Positions 39,478 to 53,400 of a DNA stretch of 64,000 nt are shown one piece after another. The notes below the pieces were generated by a model that searched no databases, was not told where the DNA came from, and saw nothing but the letters and a program-made list of their open reading frames with translations. The translations under genes and the position numbers were made by a program. Source of the stretch: Glandiceps talaboti (Eukaryota; Hemichordata; Enteropneusta; Spengelidae). Every line of letters begins with the position of its first letter. Positions within the stretch are counted from its first letter, which is position 1. Where the stretch lies: contig NC_135567.1 of NCBI RefSeq assembly GCF_964340395.1, positions 12,724,925 through 12,788,924 on the forward strand, in the 5' to 3' direction.

Positions 39478-39710
39478 GACGAGATAGGCGTTTTGATAGT
39501 TATATAGGTTTAATATTTAAATAAGTGCAATTATTTAAATAAATGCAAATTAGTCGTGAATTAGAACAGGAAGACACAACTTAATAAATATGATAAAGAT
39601 ATACATAAAAAATAAATAACTAAAAGTGTACTTGATTAAATCCTTAAACTTGTTCTGTCACTTTGTTAAAAAAATGTCAGGGGTCATCATACACAATTTT
39701 GAATAATTTC

Positions 39711-39985
39711 CTCTGTCTGGCTGTCTGTCTGTCTCTGTCTCTCTCTATCAGTCTCTCTGTCTGTCCCTGTCTGTCTGGCTGTCTGTCTGTCTATGTCTCT
39801 CTCTATCTGTCCCTCTGTCTGTCCCTCTGTCTAGCTGTCTGTCTGTCTATCTATCTGTCTCTCTATCTGTCCATGTCTGTCTGTCTCTGTGTCTCTCTAT
39901 CTGTATCTCTGTCTGTCCCTCTGTCTGGCTGGCTGTCTGTCTGTCTCTGTCTCTCTCTCTCTATCTGTCTGTCTGTCTGTCTGTA

Positions 39986-40050
<65 letters not shown>

Positions 40051-40061
40051 ATCTGTCCCTT

Positions 40062-40104
<43 letters not shown>

Positions 40105-40273
40105 GGCTGTCTGTCTGTCCATGTCTGTCTGTCTCTGTCTCTCTCTGTTTCTCTGTCTGTCCCTCTCTCTCTGGCTGTCTGTCTGTCTCTGTCTCTCTGT
40201 CTGTCCCTGTATGTCTGGCTGTCTGTCTGTCTGTCTCTGTCTCTGTCTCTCTCTATCTGTCTCTGTCTGTCCC

Positions 40274-40333
<60 letters not shown>

Positions 40334-40457
40334 CCTTTCTGTCTGTATGTCTGCCTGACTGTCTGTCTGACTGTCTCTTTCTCTCTCCTCTCTGTCTCTG
40401 TCCCTGTCTCTGTCTGTCTTTATCTGTCTGTCTTATTCTCTATCTCTCTCTCTTTTT
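39711..40457. repeat. (CTGT)n/(CTCT)n tract, about 750 bp, low in A
   Basis: Interleaved CTGT, CTCT and CCTGT units occupy a strand that is almost free of A. Long Leu/Ser/Cys/Val frames of up to 231 codons here are translations of the repeat, not genes. Confidence 0.95.
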
Positions 40458-40479
40458 TTATTAGAGTAAAGCTAGAGAG

Positions 40480-40947
40480 ACCATTTATATTCTCGAGTAC
40501 GGACACTAAATACAGACGCAAACGTATCTACAACTGTACCACAATAACACATGTCATATAGCGAGCCAATAGTCATTGGATATTTGTTTGAAGTTTATTA
40601 ATGAATATAATTAGTAAATACTTAGCACATAAATGCAAACCTAGGGTGACTCTTTTGAACCAGTAACTGGAAGAATGTGGGCATGTCAATTTTCTGAGAT
40701 CACGATGTAGCAGGTTTTATAATAGAATGCCGTCCGGGGATAGTATTTGTCCTAAATTCCGATCATTCAGCTCTTTGCTTGATGTGATTTATAGCCTGTT
40801 TACCAGGTATCAAACGACTAGCACTGTGAAAGTTGTCTAAGCAGTAGCAATGCTCTGACCTCACAATTTACGATGTCGTGTTTAGACCTAAACACAGATA
40901 ATGTGGAATGATAGACGATTTCTTTGTGCACTTGTTCACAAAACTAA
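40480..40947 (+). repeat. Diverged copy of the unit X upstream region (arm A of a minisatellite unit)
   Basis: It matches 45,640-46,104 over most of its length (CTCGAGTACGGACACTAAAT, AACGTATCTACAACTG, TCCGATCATTCAGCTCTTTG). Its TTTATAGCCTGTTTACCAGG and AGCACTGTGAAA also match the region upstream of the signal-peptide exon at about 32,580-32,640. Confidence 0.65.
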
Positions 40948-41600
40948 CCACCAGCACTGCCACCACCAACTCAACCAACAACACAGCCGCCACCACCACG
41001 ACCACCATCACCACCAACTCAACCACCAACACTGCTACCAATAACACCACCAAAAACAACAAGTCTAGCACCACCAACTCCACCACCTCCATTACCATCA
41101 CCACCAAATCCACCACAACCACTAACTCCGCTACCACCACTACCACCGTCCCCACCACCACCACCGTCATCACCACTATCGCTACCATCACCATCACCAA
41201 CTCAACCACCATCAATACCAATTCCATCATCACTGCCATCAACTTCACCACCACTAACCCCACTACCACCACCACCACCACCACCACCACCCCCATCATC
41301 AACAACAACAACAACAACAATAACAACAATAACAATTCCAACACCATCACCACCAACTCCACAACCAACTCTGCCGGCAATGCCATCAACCACCATCAGT
41401 ACCACCATCACCACCACCATTATAGCCACCACAACCGCCACCACCGCTGCCGCCACCGATCTGTACCAACTCCAATCCCACTACCACCAACACCACTACC
41501 ACTGATCCAGACAACCACCTTCACCACCACCACTAATACGTACCACTACCACCACCTCCACCTCAAGCTACAGCATCAGCATCATCATCATCATCATCAG

Positions 41601-41636
<36 letters not shown>

Positions 41637-41670
41637 TATCATCATCGTCGTCGTCGTCGTCGTCGTCATC
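40947..41670. repeat. (ACC)n-(AAC)n-(CAT)n-(CGT)n minisatellite
   Basis: ACC-rich repeats with interruptions, then AAC, CAT and CGT runs. A 280-codon Thr/Asn/His-rich frame spans it. I do not consider it a mucin gene because the frame is just the stop-free translation of triplet repeats. Confidence 0.85.
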
Positions 41671-41778
41671 TGTTGAATTCGATAAGACATGTATTTGTGT
41701 TTGCTCTATTTACAGTGAATGTAAAAAAAAAAATATTTACAGAAATGTAATGCAGCAAATGTGAGTTGTGTCAATGTA

Positions 41779-41816
<38 letters not shown>

Positions 41817-41926
41817 CCTTCATCATAATCATCATCATCATAATAATAATAACCTCCTCCTCCACCACCACAACCACCACCACTACCACCGACATCACCA
41901 TCATCACCATCACCATCACCATCACC

Positions 41927-41962
<36 letters not shown>

Positions 41963-41975
41963 TTCATCATCATAC
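41779..41975. repeat. (CAT)n/(ACC)n microsatellite
   Basis: CAT and CCA triplets over about 200 bp. The His-rich frames are artefacts. Confidence 0.93.
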
Positions 41976-42289
41976 AGCGACAACAATACTGAGCATAATG
42001 CGTGTGTGATGCATGTAAGTGTATGCGTGTATATCTGTCAGTGTACCACTAAGACTAGTAGCTAGACAGGTACAAGTAAGAACTTGAAATTCCGAATGAT
42101 TTAAATTTCCCCGAGGAGATACTCGTACTCTTTTCTTCCGTCTCAGTAAGGTTACGCCAAACTGAACATATATCTACATTCTACCATCAACATGTTAACA
42201 ATACAGCTATTCAATACCACTGACTAAGTGTCATTTACTCATAAATTATATGACTCAGTAAATTTACAACACAATACATGTATAGACAA

Positions 42290-45050
42290 CCGTGTCAGGC
42301 ATGCCAAGATGTGAAAAGAAAGTTTGGGTGTAACCGGTTTAAGGAATCCATGCGTAGCTGGTTTTGTCTTTACCAAAAATTCACTTGTGTTTTTACTGAC
42401 TCCAGCTCAAACAGGGATCTAGGACAGTGGTACAGAAATCGTGATTATTCTATATATGCATTCATTTGTAGTTGGACGGATAGTACTATTTTCCTAGTAT
42501 GCCAATCATACTAATCTCCCTATTATAAAGTTAATCACATTGTTAACCCAAATTGTGTAACAATGGTACTGCTAAGGTTCACTAATGAAGATAATACTAA
42601 TTATAAATTCATGAAGACAACATTATAACGTTGAAACTTGTTTAAAAAAGTAACAAATACAACAGTTAAACATTCTACAAACTGCAATCGCCCTGAAGTT
42701 CGACTGTGGAAGGGGTGGGGACGTTGCAACTGTGTGTGATGTGAGTTATGTCTTCCGGGATCGATTTTAGGTCAAGTTACTTGTCCATACAATGTCTACA
42801 GTGTCCAGCATTCTGTACAGTACTAGTATGCCCCTGCTTGTGGGTCACTCAGTTTTGAATTTCAAATAAAGCATAATATGTGGGCATTGCAGGGCTCTCT
42901 GAAAACATTTTTTTTTTTTAAATATCTGTTTGGGAAGCAATTCAAGTTCAATGAATTTTTCTTCCAAAATTGACGCCCTTTCTTTTGATAGGCACAATAA
43001 TTACTTACCCACTGTTTGTTGACTTGTTAGTGTCCTGTTATTAGGGTCCAACAAAAACATTAAGTCGTATACTAATTACCTATGAATATAATTATACATT
43101 ATATATGCATTGAAGCCAGATTTTAAAGTTTCAGGAAAGCATACCTGATATCGAGTGTTGTGTTTCTGTTGGTATTAATGGCCATATAACGATCCAGAAA
43201 CGAACTGTACATTACCTTTCAATACTGGTCCGACGATGTTGAATTTCCGGGTGGGAATAGCCTTCTTCTCTTATACTGTGCCAGGGAGGGACCCTTTAGT
43301 TATTACAAGCGGAAAGTCCGTGCATAAAACTCGATCTGTTTTTTACCCACGGTGATATCACCCCTGGGTTGTAGAAAGTCAAAGGGGGTACTGTGTCTCG
43401 TACTATCTCTGGACAGAGATGGTGGCTAGGTAACACACGTTTAGGATAAAGGTGGGTAAATTAAACTTGTAGTGTCGTCTGGCATTATTCCTCCATACCC
43501 CACGCTTACAAATGGCACTCCTTTAATATTCAAATTTGGCCTGTGACTGTAGGAAACCTAGCTTGAGTATTCTACAAACTTAGTGGAGTAGTGTCATGGA
43601 CAATGTAACATATACCAGTTATGTAGTCATTAACCTGAATTGAATTCAGGAGAAAAAATAGGAGTGTTTATGGGTGTGTTTGTCTGAGTAAAAAGAAAAT
43701 TATATGGAGTATTCCCTGGGAGAGGGAAAAAGTTCCATCCTACAGTCACTTGAAGAAAATGGTTTCACTATTTTCAATAAATGACACAGTCCCAGGAACA
43801 ATGGCATGGACTTGATCCCTCACAGACAGCTTACTGGTGGTAATATAGATATTTTCTCAACTCCTGCCAATATAATTTGTTTGAAGGCGCAACATTAATC
43901 AATACCGTGTTGGCTCTGAATAGCTTACCTGAAGACAACTAATTAAAAAGACTGGATCTGTCAGGACCTATTTTAACATCATCCAACTCCACAACGTTAT
44001 CCCCGATTCCCAGTTTAGATGTGAGATTCTCACCATCACCAGTATCAATGATTTCTTACGTGGTTGTCAGAAGGAATATTACTTATCTACTGTACAAAGG
44101 TAGTCGTGGTGCGATGTGGCAGCACTGAGTTTCAAAACATTTGGCAGCAGTGGGCTTCAGTATAATATAATGTGGGGTTAGATAATACAATGAATCAAGG
44201 TAGAATGTTATCAAATCCTAATTCAATTTTCGAAAAAAATATCCTCCATCGAGAATCGATTTATCACAACCCCCACCCCCTCACTACGCAGTTACTGAAG
44301 GCTCTCTAAGGCTACACATCAGCCTGTCTTGCTGTTATTACCTCGTAAATTGTTGATTCATATAAACGATAAAGCTATTCACGGACCAAGCGTTTTGTAC
44401 AATGCATCTCCTGTCTCGGTACATTTGCCTCAAGATACATCGATGGGCAAGCATGACCGGTATGGCATGTTTTGAAAAGATATACTTGGGTGTAACCATT
44501 TAAGGAATCCATGCGTAGCTGGCTTTGTCTGTCAAGAATTATTTTAGTGTGGATATCTCTGTTCACTCCAACTCTAAGGGGGGGGGGGAGAAATCATGAG
44601 GAATTTCTGTCCCGAGCGTTTTGGAAGAACGAAAGGTGCGCGCCTTACAAAAAATATCAAATCAGCTATTAGACGATTTGACTGTGTCACTCTGTTACAC
44701 TGGTTATATGTAAACACAATACCCAGAGGGGACGTTTTATTGGAATATACACAGCACTAATTGTGAAGTGAACGCGATAATATGTTTAAATTAAAGCTAC
44801 ATTTACTAAATACTTGGAGTGCCCCATAGTCGGTAACTATATAATGTGAAAACATAGGAAATACTAGGGTAGAGGTGACTCCTTCTGGGTTCAACTGTAG
44901 GTCAGACAACTAGTTTATTCAATGTGCAGTATTGCAGTGACATCTCTGCACTGGACAAACTGAATTTAGATGTTATATGTAGTTATTTCTGTGAACCATG
45001 CAATAGTGTTACAATTCTGATTTGAGTAGATCCTTTCGTATAAAACACAT
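42290..45050. repeat. Duplicated unit Y, copy 1
   Basis: A marker segment with GTGTAACC.TTTAAGGAAT and CCATGCGTAGCTGG occurs at both ends (about 42,330 and 44,490). Between them, 42,540-43,500 matches 50,560-51,390, and 43,520-44,470 matches 47,165-48,110 (for example CTGTGACTGTAGGAAACCTA and CTTGAGTATTCTACAA). Open frames are short and show no domains. Confidence 0.7.
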
Positions 45051-45639
45051 ATTACTAAAAAAAAAGGTAATGGCAGCGTCCGAAATAATTCAAGCTTTGC
45101 ATATTACCTCTGCTGTAGATGGAAGGGGAACAGTCGTGTACATATTGGACAATGAATAACGTCACTGTTCATTGTCTCCTATGACGTCTTGACAAAGTTT
45201 AAAGGTCGAATTGACGTAAAATAGCCATCATCGATTTAAATGTAGGCAAACGCGTTCTAGATTACTAGGTCTGGTACAGGTTGATTTGATTTAGGTGTAC
45301 ACCAGGGACAGCAGGGGCGTGTTTTACAAGCGAGATGTGCTGATTGTGTTCGTCTACACGCCTGCAAACGGACTTACATGGATTTACAAATTCAACAGCT
45401 CTTTGTTCCCTGCGCTTGCTTTGATTTAATTTATTTCAGCAAATTCAGCGCTTAATGTGGATAGTAAAATTCTACCTGTGGTTGGCGTGCTATTTCACAT
45501 TGCTCATAAGAAATAAGTGCTGAGCCAATCATCCTGAGCCAGTGTAAAGCGTGTATGCAATTTTGATATGTATTGTTCGAAATTAGCCTACTCGTGTGAT
45601 ATTAATCACAGACGGTTAAATCTAGTACAGTAAATCTAG

Positions 45640-46104
45640 TGACACCGTTTATATACTCGAGTACGGACACTAAATGCAGACTAAAACGTATCTACAACTG
45701 AACCACAATAATACGTGTCACATAGCCAGCCAATATGTCATTGATTATTTCTTCGCGCGAAAATTATTGAAAATAATTAGTACATACTTAGCACACATAT
45801 GCAAACATAGGGTGACTCTTTTGAACCAGTAAGTGGAAATGTGTCGGTATGTCAATTTTCTGGTTTTATAATAGAATGCCTTCAGGGAATAGTATTTGTC
45901 CTAATTTCCGATCATTCAGCTCTTTGCTTGATGTGCTTTATAGCCTGTTTACCAGGTATCAAACGATTAGCACTGTGAAAGTTGTCTAAGCAGTAGCAAT
46001 GGTCTGACCTCACAATTTACGATGCGGTGTTCAGACCTAACCACAGACATTGTTGAATGATAGACGATTTCCTCGTAAACTTGTTCACAAAACTAACAGT
46101 TGCA
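45640..46104 (+). repeat. Left arm of an inverted pair flanking a TGG minisatellite
   Basis: A copy of 40,480-40,947. Its last part (AACCACAGACATTG, GAATGATAGACGATTTC, TTGTTCACAAAACTAAC) is repeated inverted at 46,804-46,900 on the other side of the minisatellite. Confidence 0.7.
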
Positions 46105-46803
46105 TGGATCAGTGGTGGCGTTGCTTTGATGGTGATTGTGGTGGTACTTGGGGTAGGGGTGGTGGTTTTGTACACTGGGGTGGTGCTGTTGGTGGTTGTA
46201 TGGATCAGTGATGGTGGTGGTACAGATCATTGGTGGGGTTGTAGAGATGCTGGTGGTACGGATCTCAGTGGTGATGCTTGTGGTGTTGGTGCTGGTATGG
46301 ATCAGTTGTGGTGGTGGTAGGGATGGTGATGATTGATGATAGTGGCAGAGGTATGGGGTAGTGGTGATTGTGGCGATGAAGGTTGTATGGATCAGTGGTG
46401 GCGTTGCTTTGATAGTGGTAATGGTGGTATTGGTGGTGGTTTGGATCAGTGGCGGGTACCAATCAGTGGTGGTACTTTTGGTGGTTCTGGTGGTACGGAT
46501 CAGTGTTGGTGGTAGTATTGGTGGTGCTGGTATGGATCAGCGGTGATGGTGATTGAGGAGGTGGTGGTGTTCTGAATGAGTGGGGCAGAGGTGGTAGTTG
46601 TGGTGGTTGAGCTACGGATCAGTGGTGGTGGTGATGGTGATGGTGGTGGTGGTGGTGGTGGTGGTGGTGGTGGTAGTAGTAGTGCCACTGGTTGTGCTGG
46701 TTATGCATGTACAGAACAGTGGTGGTGGTGGTGGTGGTGTGGTGGTACTGGTGGTGTTTGTGGTAAGGATCAGTCGTGTCGGTGGTGGTGGTGGTGGTGG
46801 TTG
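46104..46803. repeat. (TGG)n/(GGTGAT)n minisatellite
   Basis: GTGGTGGT with GATCAGTGG interruptions, about 700 bp. The + strand is G-rich, opposite to the ACC tract at 41 kb, which sits next to the same arm. Confidence 0.9.
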
Positions 46804-47110
46804 TTAGTTATATGAGCAAGTGTACAAAGAAATTGTCTGTCATTCCGCATTATCTGTTCTTATGTCTGAACACGACGTCGTAAATTGTGAAGTCATAACA
46901 CACCTACTCTGGGAAAATTTCTGCAACTAGACAACTGTCACAGAGCTAGCCATTACATACTAGGTGAACAGGCTATAAATCACATTTAACACAAGGCTAT
47001 ATGTTCGGAATTTAGGACAAATACTACTCCCTTAAGGCATTCTATTGTTAAACATCTTAAGTCGTGATCTCAGGAAATTGATATACTGGTTCAAAAGACT
47101 TCGCATACGT
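46804..47110 (-). repeat. Right arm, inverted, of the TGG minisatellite unit
   Basis: Reverse complement of the arm at 45,790-46,104: GAGCAAGTGTACAAAGAAAT, CATTCCGCATTATCTG, CGACGTCGTAAATTGTGA, AACAGGCTATAAATCACAT and TCGGAATTTAGGACAAATAC. Confidence 0.7.
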
Positions 47111-49095
47111 GCATTTACTCATTGTTGTCACTAAAACTTGGCATGATCTCCCGCTTATAAATGGCACTCCTTCAATATTCAGATTTGGTCTGTGACTGTA
47201 GGAAACGTAGCTTGAGTATTCTCCAGACTTAGTAGAGTAGTGTCATGTACAATGTAATATATCCCAGTTATGTAGTCATAAACCTTAATTGAATTCAGTA
47301 GAAAGATTAGGAGGGTTTGTGGATGTGTTTGTCTGTGTAAAAAGAAAATTATATGGAGTATTCGGGGGGGGGGGGAGTTCCATCCTACCGTCACTCGAAG
47401 AAAATGGTTTAAATATTGGTAAAAATGATCCCTCACAGACAGCATACTGATGGTTATATACACATTTCCCCCACTACTGCCCATATAATTTGTTTGAAGT
47501 CGCAACATTAATCAATACATTTACTGTGTTTGACTCTAGATAGCTTAAATGAAGACAAACATATCCAAATATTAGATCTGTCAGGGCCTACGTTAGTATC
47601 ATCCAACCCAACAATGTTATCCTTAATATCCTACCACACTGATTTCCAGTTTAGTTGTGAGATTCGCATCACATGTATCGATTATTCCTTACATGGTTGT
47701 CAGAAGGAATTCTACTTATATACTGAACAAAGGAAGTCGTGGTGCGATGTGGCAGTTTCTAAACAGATGGCAGCAGTGGGCTTCAGTATAATATAATGTG
47801 GAGTTAGATAATACAATGAATCAAGGTAGAATGTTACCAACTCCTAATTCAATTTCCTAAAAATATCCTCCTCGAGAACCAATGTATCACCCCCACCACC
47901 CTCACCACCCTCACCACCACCACCACCACCGCGTTGTTACTGGAGGCTCTCTAAGGATACACATCAGCCTACCTTACTGTTATTACCTCGTAAATTGTTG
48001 ATTCATATAAACGATAAAGCTATTCACGGACTAAGTGTTTTGTACAATGTACCTCCTGTCTCTGTACATTTTGCATCAAGATACATTGATGGGCAAGCAT
48101 GACCGGTATGGCATGTTTTGAAAAGAGATACTTGGGTGTAACCATTTAAGGAATCCATGCGTAGCTGGCCTTGTCTCTGCCAATATTTCTTTTAGTGTTG
48201 ATAACTCTGTTCACTCCGACTCTGATGGTAGGGGGCGCAAAAAGATAAATCTTAAGGAATTTCTATCCCGCGCGTTTTGGAAGAACGAAAGGTGCGTTCC
48301 TTATAAAAAATATCAAATCAGCCATTAGACGATTTGACTGTGTCACTCTGTTACACTGGTTATATGTAAACAGAATACTCAGAGGGGACTTTTTATTGGA
48401 ATATACACAGCACTAATTGTGAAGTTAACGTGATAATATCTTCAAATTAAATCAGCATTTACTGAACACTTGGAGTGCCCCATAGTCGGGAATGATGCGA
48501 AAACATAGCGATTAGTAGGGTAGAGGTGACTCCTTCTTGGAGCAATTGTAGGTCAGATAACTAGTGTATTCAATATGCAACATTGCAGTGACATCTCTGC
48601 ACTGGACAAAACTGTGATATAGTTATTTCTGTGAGTCATGCCATATTGTTCCAATTCTGATTTGAGTAGATCGTTTCGTAGTGGGGAAACCAGCGAAGTC
48701 AAACTTTCTTTAAAAAATAGCCTATCCACTCTTTCAGTTAAAAAACAAACATATTAACTACTTTATCAAGTAGGACATCTGAGGAGGACAGTTAATATTG
48801 CCAAATCCTATGGTATATAGTGCATTTCCAAAATATACACAACCAAATGATCAGTAAAGGTGTTGCTATGGGAACCACTTCGACAGAAAATTGGAGAGTT
48901 AATTTTCTTTAGTTCTACAACTTAGGCACTGGATTAATTGAACCTTAAAATAATGATACATTGTTTTGGCAGTGATATGTTTGAATGCAGTGTATGTTTT
49001 GTGTATCCAATTCAATTGAATAGGAAAGTGCACGGCAGACCTTTGTCATGGTTACGTTAGGTTAAAGGTTAACTTGCCTTTAAAACACACACAGA
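47110..49095. repeat. Duplicated unit Y, copy 2
   Basis: 47,165-48,690 matches 43,520-45,010. 48,689-49,092 matches 53,264-53,663 (for example AAACATATTA, CATCTGAGGAGGA, GGTTAAAGGTTAACTTGCC). It lacks the first kilobase present in copies 1 and 3. Confidence 0.7.
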
Positions 49096-49566
49096 GTATG
49101 TTTACTGGCCTGTAAAATGTCACGTGTTAGTCTCGTGATCCGATACTAAGACGCGTCTTGGTTACATTTTTATTTAAAGCTTGTTTTAGCTCTTCCCTCT
49201 TTTGGTGTATCAGTGTTTTATTATTGTCAACATGTCTGCTGTAAAAGAACTGTGTAACTTTGTAAATACAGACACCAAAACTAAATTCTGGATTGCTTCA
49301 AATAAATTGTTTATTTTTTTACAGATGTTACTCAGTTCAAGAAAAATTTAACCCCTTCTCAGTTAAAATTAACCAGGGTCCAGAGGCCATTGAATCATCA
49401 TATATAATAATAGTCACACATTTATTTCGTACTCAAAGGTCATCGGTCCAAAATACAAGATTTAAATGTTTTCTAACGAAAAGGACAATTCAGAACCATA
49501 ATTAATGAATAAATACACAAGCAAATGAGAGAAAATATAATAAACATCACAAATCATCATTTATCA

Positions 49567-50145
49567 TCATTCCTCTATATTCAAAAGCATGTCGTAACAC
49601 TTCCTTGGATACCTATTCGTGGGCATATTTATAACTTTGGCAAAGTACTTGATACATCGTTTCGCCGTATAAAAGAAAATCGGCTTGCGCCCACATTCAC
49701 CTAACACAGCCATGTTAGGAGCTTTTCCCGAAACAACTAAAAACGAGTGGCAAGCCAAATACTGGACCCGTTCAAGACATTCGTGTTGCTCAAAACCCCA
49801 CACTACAGACCCATAGGTAAGGATAGGTAGTATCATGGTGTCAAACACTTTGAAATACACATCAAACGCAAACATCCCTGTCACTTAAGTCGCTCTTCGA
49901 ATAGAGAAAAGGCTTTTCTGGCCTGCTGAGCAAGAGTTTTTGCTGCAGCAGACCAGATTAGTCTGCATGAGAAAATAATACCTAAATATTTATAATAGGA
50001 CACAACTTCTAATGGTTTCCCATCAAAAAACCACTTCTCGGATTTTACAAGACGCCCTCCTGCTTTAAAAACTACCACTTTTGTTTTATCTAAGTTAACA
50101 GTCAATCTCCAAGTGTTACAGTAAGAATTATCCAGTAATCACCAA
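49567..50145 (-). pseudogene. Non-LTR retrotransposon fragment (reverse transcriptase C-terminal region)
   Basis: The minus strand reads TVNLDKTKVVVFKAGGRL, then VVSYYKYLGIIFSCRLIW, and in a second frame FKVFDTMILPILTYGSVVWG and GECGRKPIFF. These are the conserved thumb and C-terminal motifs of LINE reverse transcriptases (N-x-x-K-T-K, Y-K-Y-L-G, P-I-L-x-Y-G-x-V-W-G, G-E-x-G-R). The frame changes at about 49,882. The N-terminal reverse transcriptase core, including the catalytic motif, is absent, so this is a 5'-truncated dead copy between duplicated units Y copies 2 and 3. Confidence 0.85.
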
Positions 50146-50439
50146 CTTGGGTAGTCAGACTGTATAGAGAGTTTTAACATGTAAATTTAATTTGTTATAC
50201 CTATTCAGAGAAATCAATATTTGGTGAAATGATAACAGGTGCAAATATTGTCCATGGTTTCCTTGGAAATATTATTCATGCCTTGACTTAACTGATATTT
50301 GAACCACTGAAAATGGGTGTTCAAAACACGATTCGAAAATTAAAAAAAAAAAATTTCATAAAACTGTTCCCTGAAGAGATTGGTCTCAATTGAGGAAGCT
50401 ACTGTGTGAGAGTTAAAATCAGAGAGAGTTATGGGTAGT

Positions 50440-53400
50440 ATATTATATAGTGAGGGACAGTGATATGGAAATCGCGAATAGTAGTTCCTTTGATGGTCAA
50501 TACTATTTTCTTCATATGCCTATCAAACTAATCACTCTGCTCTAAACTATAATCACGTTTTTACCCCAAGTTGTGTAATAATAATACTGCTAAGCCTAAG
50601 GTTTTGCAAGTAAGATAATAAGAGATATGTCTTGAAGACAACACTGTAACATTTGGAACATATTTAAAGAAGTAACAAATACAACAGTTAACACTCTACA
50701 CACTGCAATCGACATAAAATGCGACTGTGAAATGGATTGAGACGTTGCACCTGTGTGCATCGAGTCGCAGTTATGTCTTCCGGGTTCGATTTTAGGTCAA
50801 ATAACATGTCCGTACAATATCTACAGTGTCCAGTGTACAGTAACAGTATTACCCTGATTGTGGATCACTCAATTTTTTTAATTTTATATTAAGTCTAATC
50901 TTTGGGCATTTCAGCCTCCCTGAAAACCTAGTTAGTTCCCTTTGTTTCAAATTATGTGAAATTGTTTCCCAAAACTGTGCCTTGTTTTGATTAAAACAAT
51001 ACTTCTTATCCATTTTTTTGTTAGTGTCCAGTTATATTGGACCAATATATATACACTAAGACATATTTTAATTACCTATGAATTTAATTATACATTTTTA
51101 TGTGCATTGTAGTCGGGTTTCAAAGCTTTTGGAAAGCATATTTAATATCGAGTGTTGTGTTTTTGTTGGTATAACGGGCATACAAAGGTCCAGAATCGAA
51201 CTGTGCATTTACTTTTCAATTGTGTTCAGATGATGTTGAATTTCCCGGTCTGTTTTATTCCCTGGGTTGTAGACAGTCAAACGTAGTACTGTGTCCCGTA
51301 CTACCTCTGGACAGAGATTGTGGTTAGGTAAACCACATGTAGGGTAAACGTGGGTAAATTAAACGTGTCGTTTGGCATATGATTCTTCTATACCTCCATG
51401 CTTATAAAGGGCTCTCCTTTGATACCCCCCCCCCCAAAAAAAAAAAAAAAAAAAAAAAAACGCCTCTTTTTTCAAATAGTTCAACAACTCTTACTGACAC
51501 CCTTTGGCATAGTTGTTATACAACATATAGCAATCGGGTAATCCTCGGTTCCATTCCAGCTATTTTTGTCGGTGACTTTTGCAAAACTAGGTTGAGTGTT
51601 CTACAGACTTGAAGTAGTGTTATGGAGAATGCAACATGTCCAAGTTATGTAGTCATAAACCAGAATTACATTTATGTAGAAAAAAAAGTGTTTTGCATGG
51701 ATGTTTGTCAGTCCGTGTTAAACGATAATTGTATGGAGTATTCCAAGAACAAAAAGCTCCATCCCACCCCACTCAAACAAAAAAGTTTCAAAATGAAACA
51801 TTAAAAGGACATTGCAAGTACCATGATCAATGGCAAGGACTTGATTCATCCACAGCCAGCATACTGATGGTTATTACACATTTTCTCCAATACTGCCAAT
51901 CCAACTTGACTGAAAGCGAAACATTAATCAATACATGTAATGTATTTGGCTCTAATTAGCTTGGATGATGACCAGATCTGTCAAGACGTAGGCTAATATC
52001 ATCCAACTCTACAACGCAATCCCAAATATAGTAATATCCACAATGATTCCCGGTTTAGTTGTGAGTTTCTCATCACCATACGTACCAATGATTCCCTGCA
52101 GGGTTGTCAGAGGAAGTTTTATTTATATACGGTACATGGGTAGCGTTGGTGCGGCGTAGTAGCATTAAGTCTTGAAACAGAAGGCAGCAGTGGGCTTTTA
52201 AAAATACATAAAAAAGAATCAAAGTAAAATGTCTGACAATAGCAACATTTCTAGAGCAGACTAAAGAAATCGCACTTGATACTTCACATCCTCCATTATC
52301 GGAATGCTTTCTATTCACGTTTGACTTGTCCGAATTGTAACATTATTCTTAGTGCTCCCAATTACTGAAGGCTCTTTAAGGGTACACATCAGCCTATGGT
52401 GCTATTATTACATCGTGAAATGTTGATTCGTGTAAACGATCAAGCTATACGATATCACTGATATGACTAGAAGTGTTCATTTTTTACAACGTATCCCATG
52501 TCTCTAATATTTGCATCACAATAAAATGATTGACAAGCATGACCGGTATGGCAAGTTTTGGAAAGGGATACTTGGGTGTAACCATTTAAGGAATCCATGC
52601 GTAGCTGGTTTTGTCTCTGTCAAAACTTCTTTTAATGTGGATACAAACTGTTCACTCTAACGCCAATGGGGGCACATGAAGATAACTCACGAGGAATTTC
52701 TTGTCCACGTTCTTGGAAGGAAGAATTGTATGTTACATTGCGTTACATACACGGAACACCATTTGTTTTAATTCTGTCACTCTGTTACATCGGATATTTG
52801 TATTGTAACCACAGTACTCATAATGTACTTTATATTGGAATTTACATTAAGCATTAATTGTGATTAATTGATGACATTGCAAAATAAGTAGTTGCCAATG
52901 CAAATCTACAATTACTGAACACTTGGACTGACCCAGATTCAGGAACTATAGGTAATGCAAAAGAATTTGAATTACTATGGTAGTGGTTACTTCTTCCGGG
53001 TTAAATTGTAGGTCAAACAACTAGTGTATTCAATGTGCAGCACTGCACTGCGTAGCACATCTCTACACAGGACTATGAACTACTTCCGATAGTATATATA
53101 GTCAGCTTCGTTGGCCATGTCATACTTTTCCAATTCTGAGTTGATTAGATCGTAAACGACATCGTCATAAACCACGGCCTATTTTACGGCATCGCCCAAA
53201 TGCACACACCGTTATTTCGCAGTGTGGAGGAAGAAATAACAGCTCTGGTTTGCGTGAATTAGAAACCAGCGTTGTCAAACTTTCTTTACACAACAGTTTA
53301 TCCCCTCTTTCAGTTAAAAAAAACATATTATCTACTTTACCAAGCGTGGCATCTGAGGAGGATATTTAAATTTTACAAAACCCATGGTATATAATGCATT

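Noticed and set aside
39663-40561. Cys/Leu/Ser-rich frames of up to 231 codons
   Set aside because: The CTGT/CTCT tract lacks A and so cannot contain stop codons. No signal, no domain and no splice sites are seen.
40908-41750. 280-codon Thr/Asn/His-rich frame that could look like a mucin
   Set aside because: It consists of ACC, AAC and CAT triplet repeats. The related locus at 46 kb has the opposite strand next to the same flank, which is not compatible with a conserved coding frame.
42278-42514. 78-codon Cys-containing frame
   Set aside because: It covers the conserved marker segment, but the frame is not kept in the other three copies of the marker.
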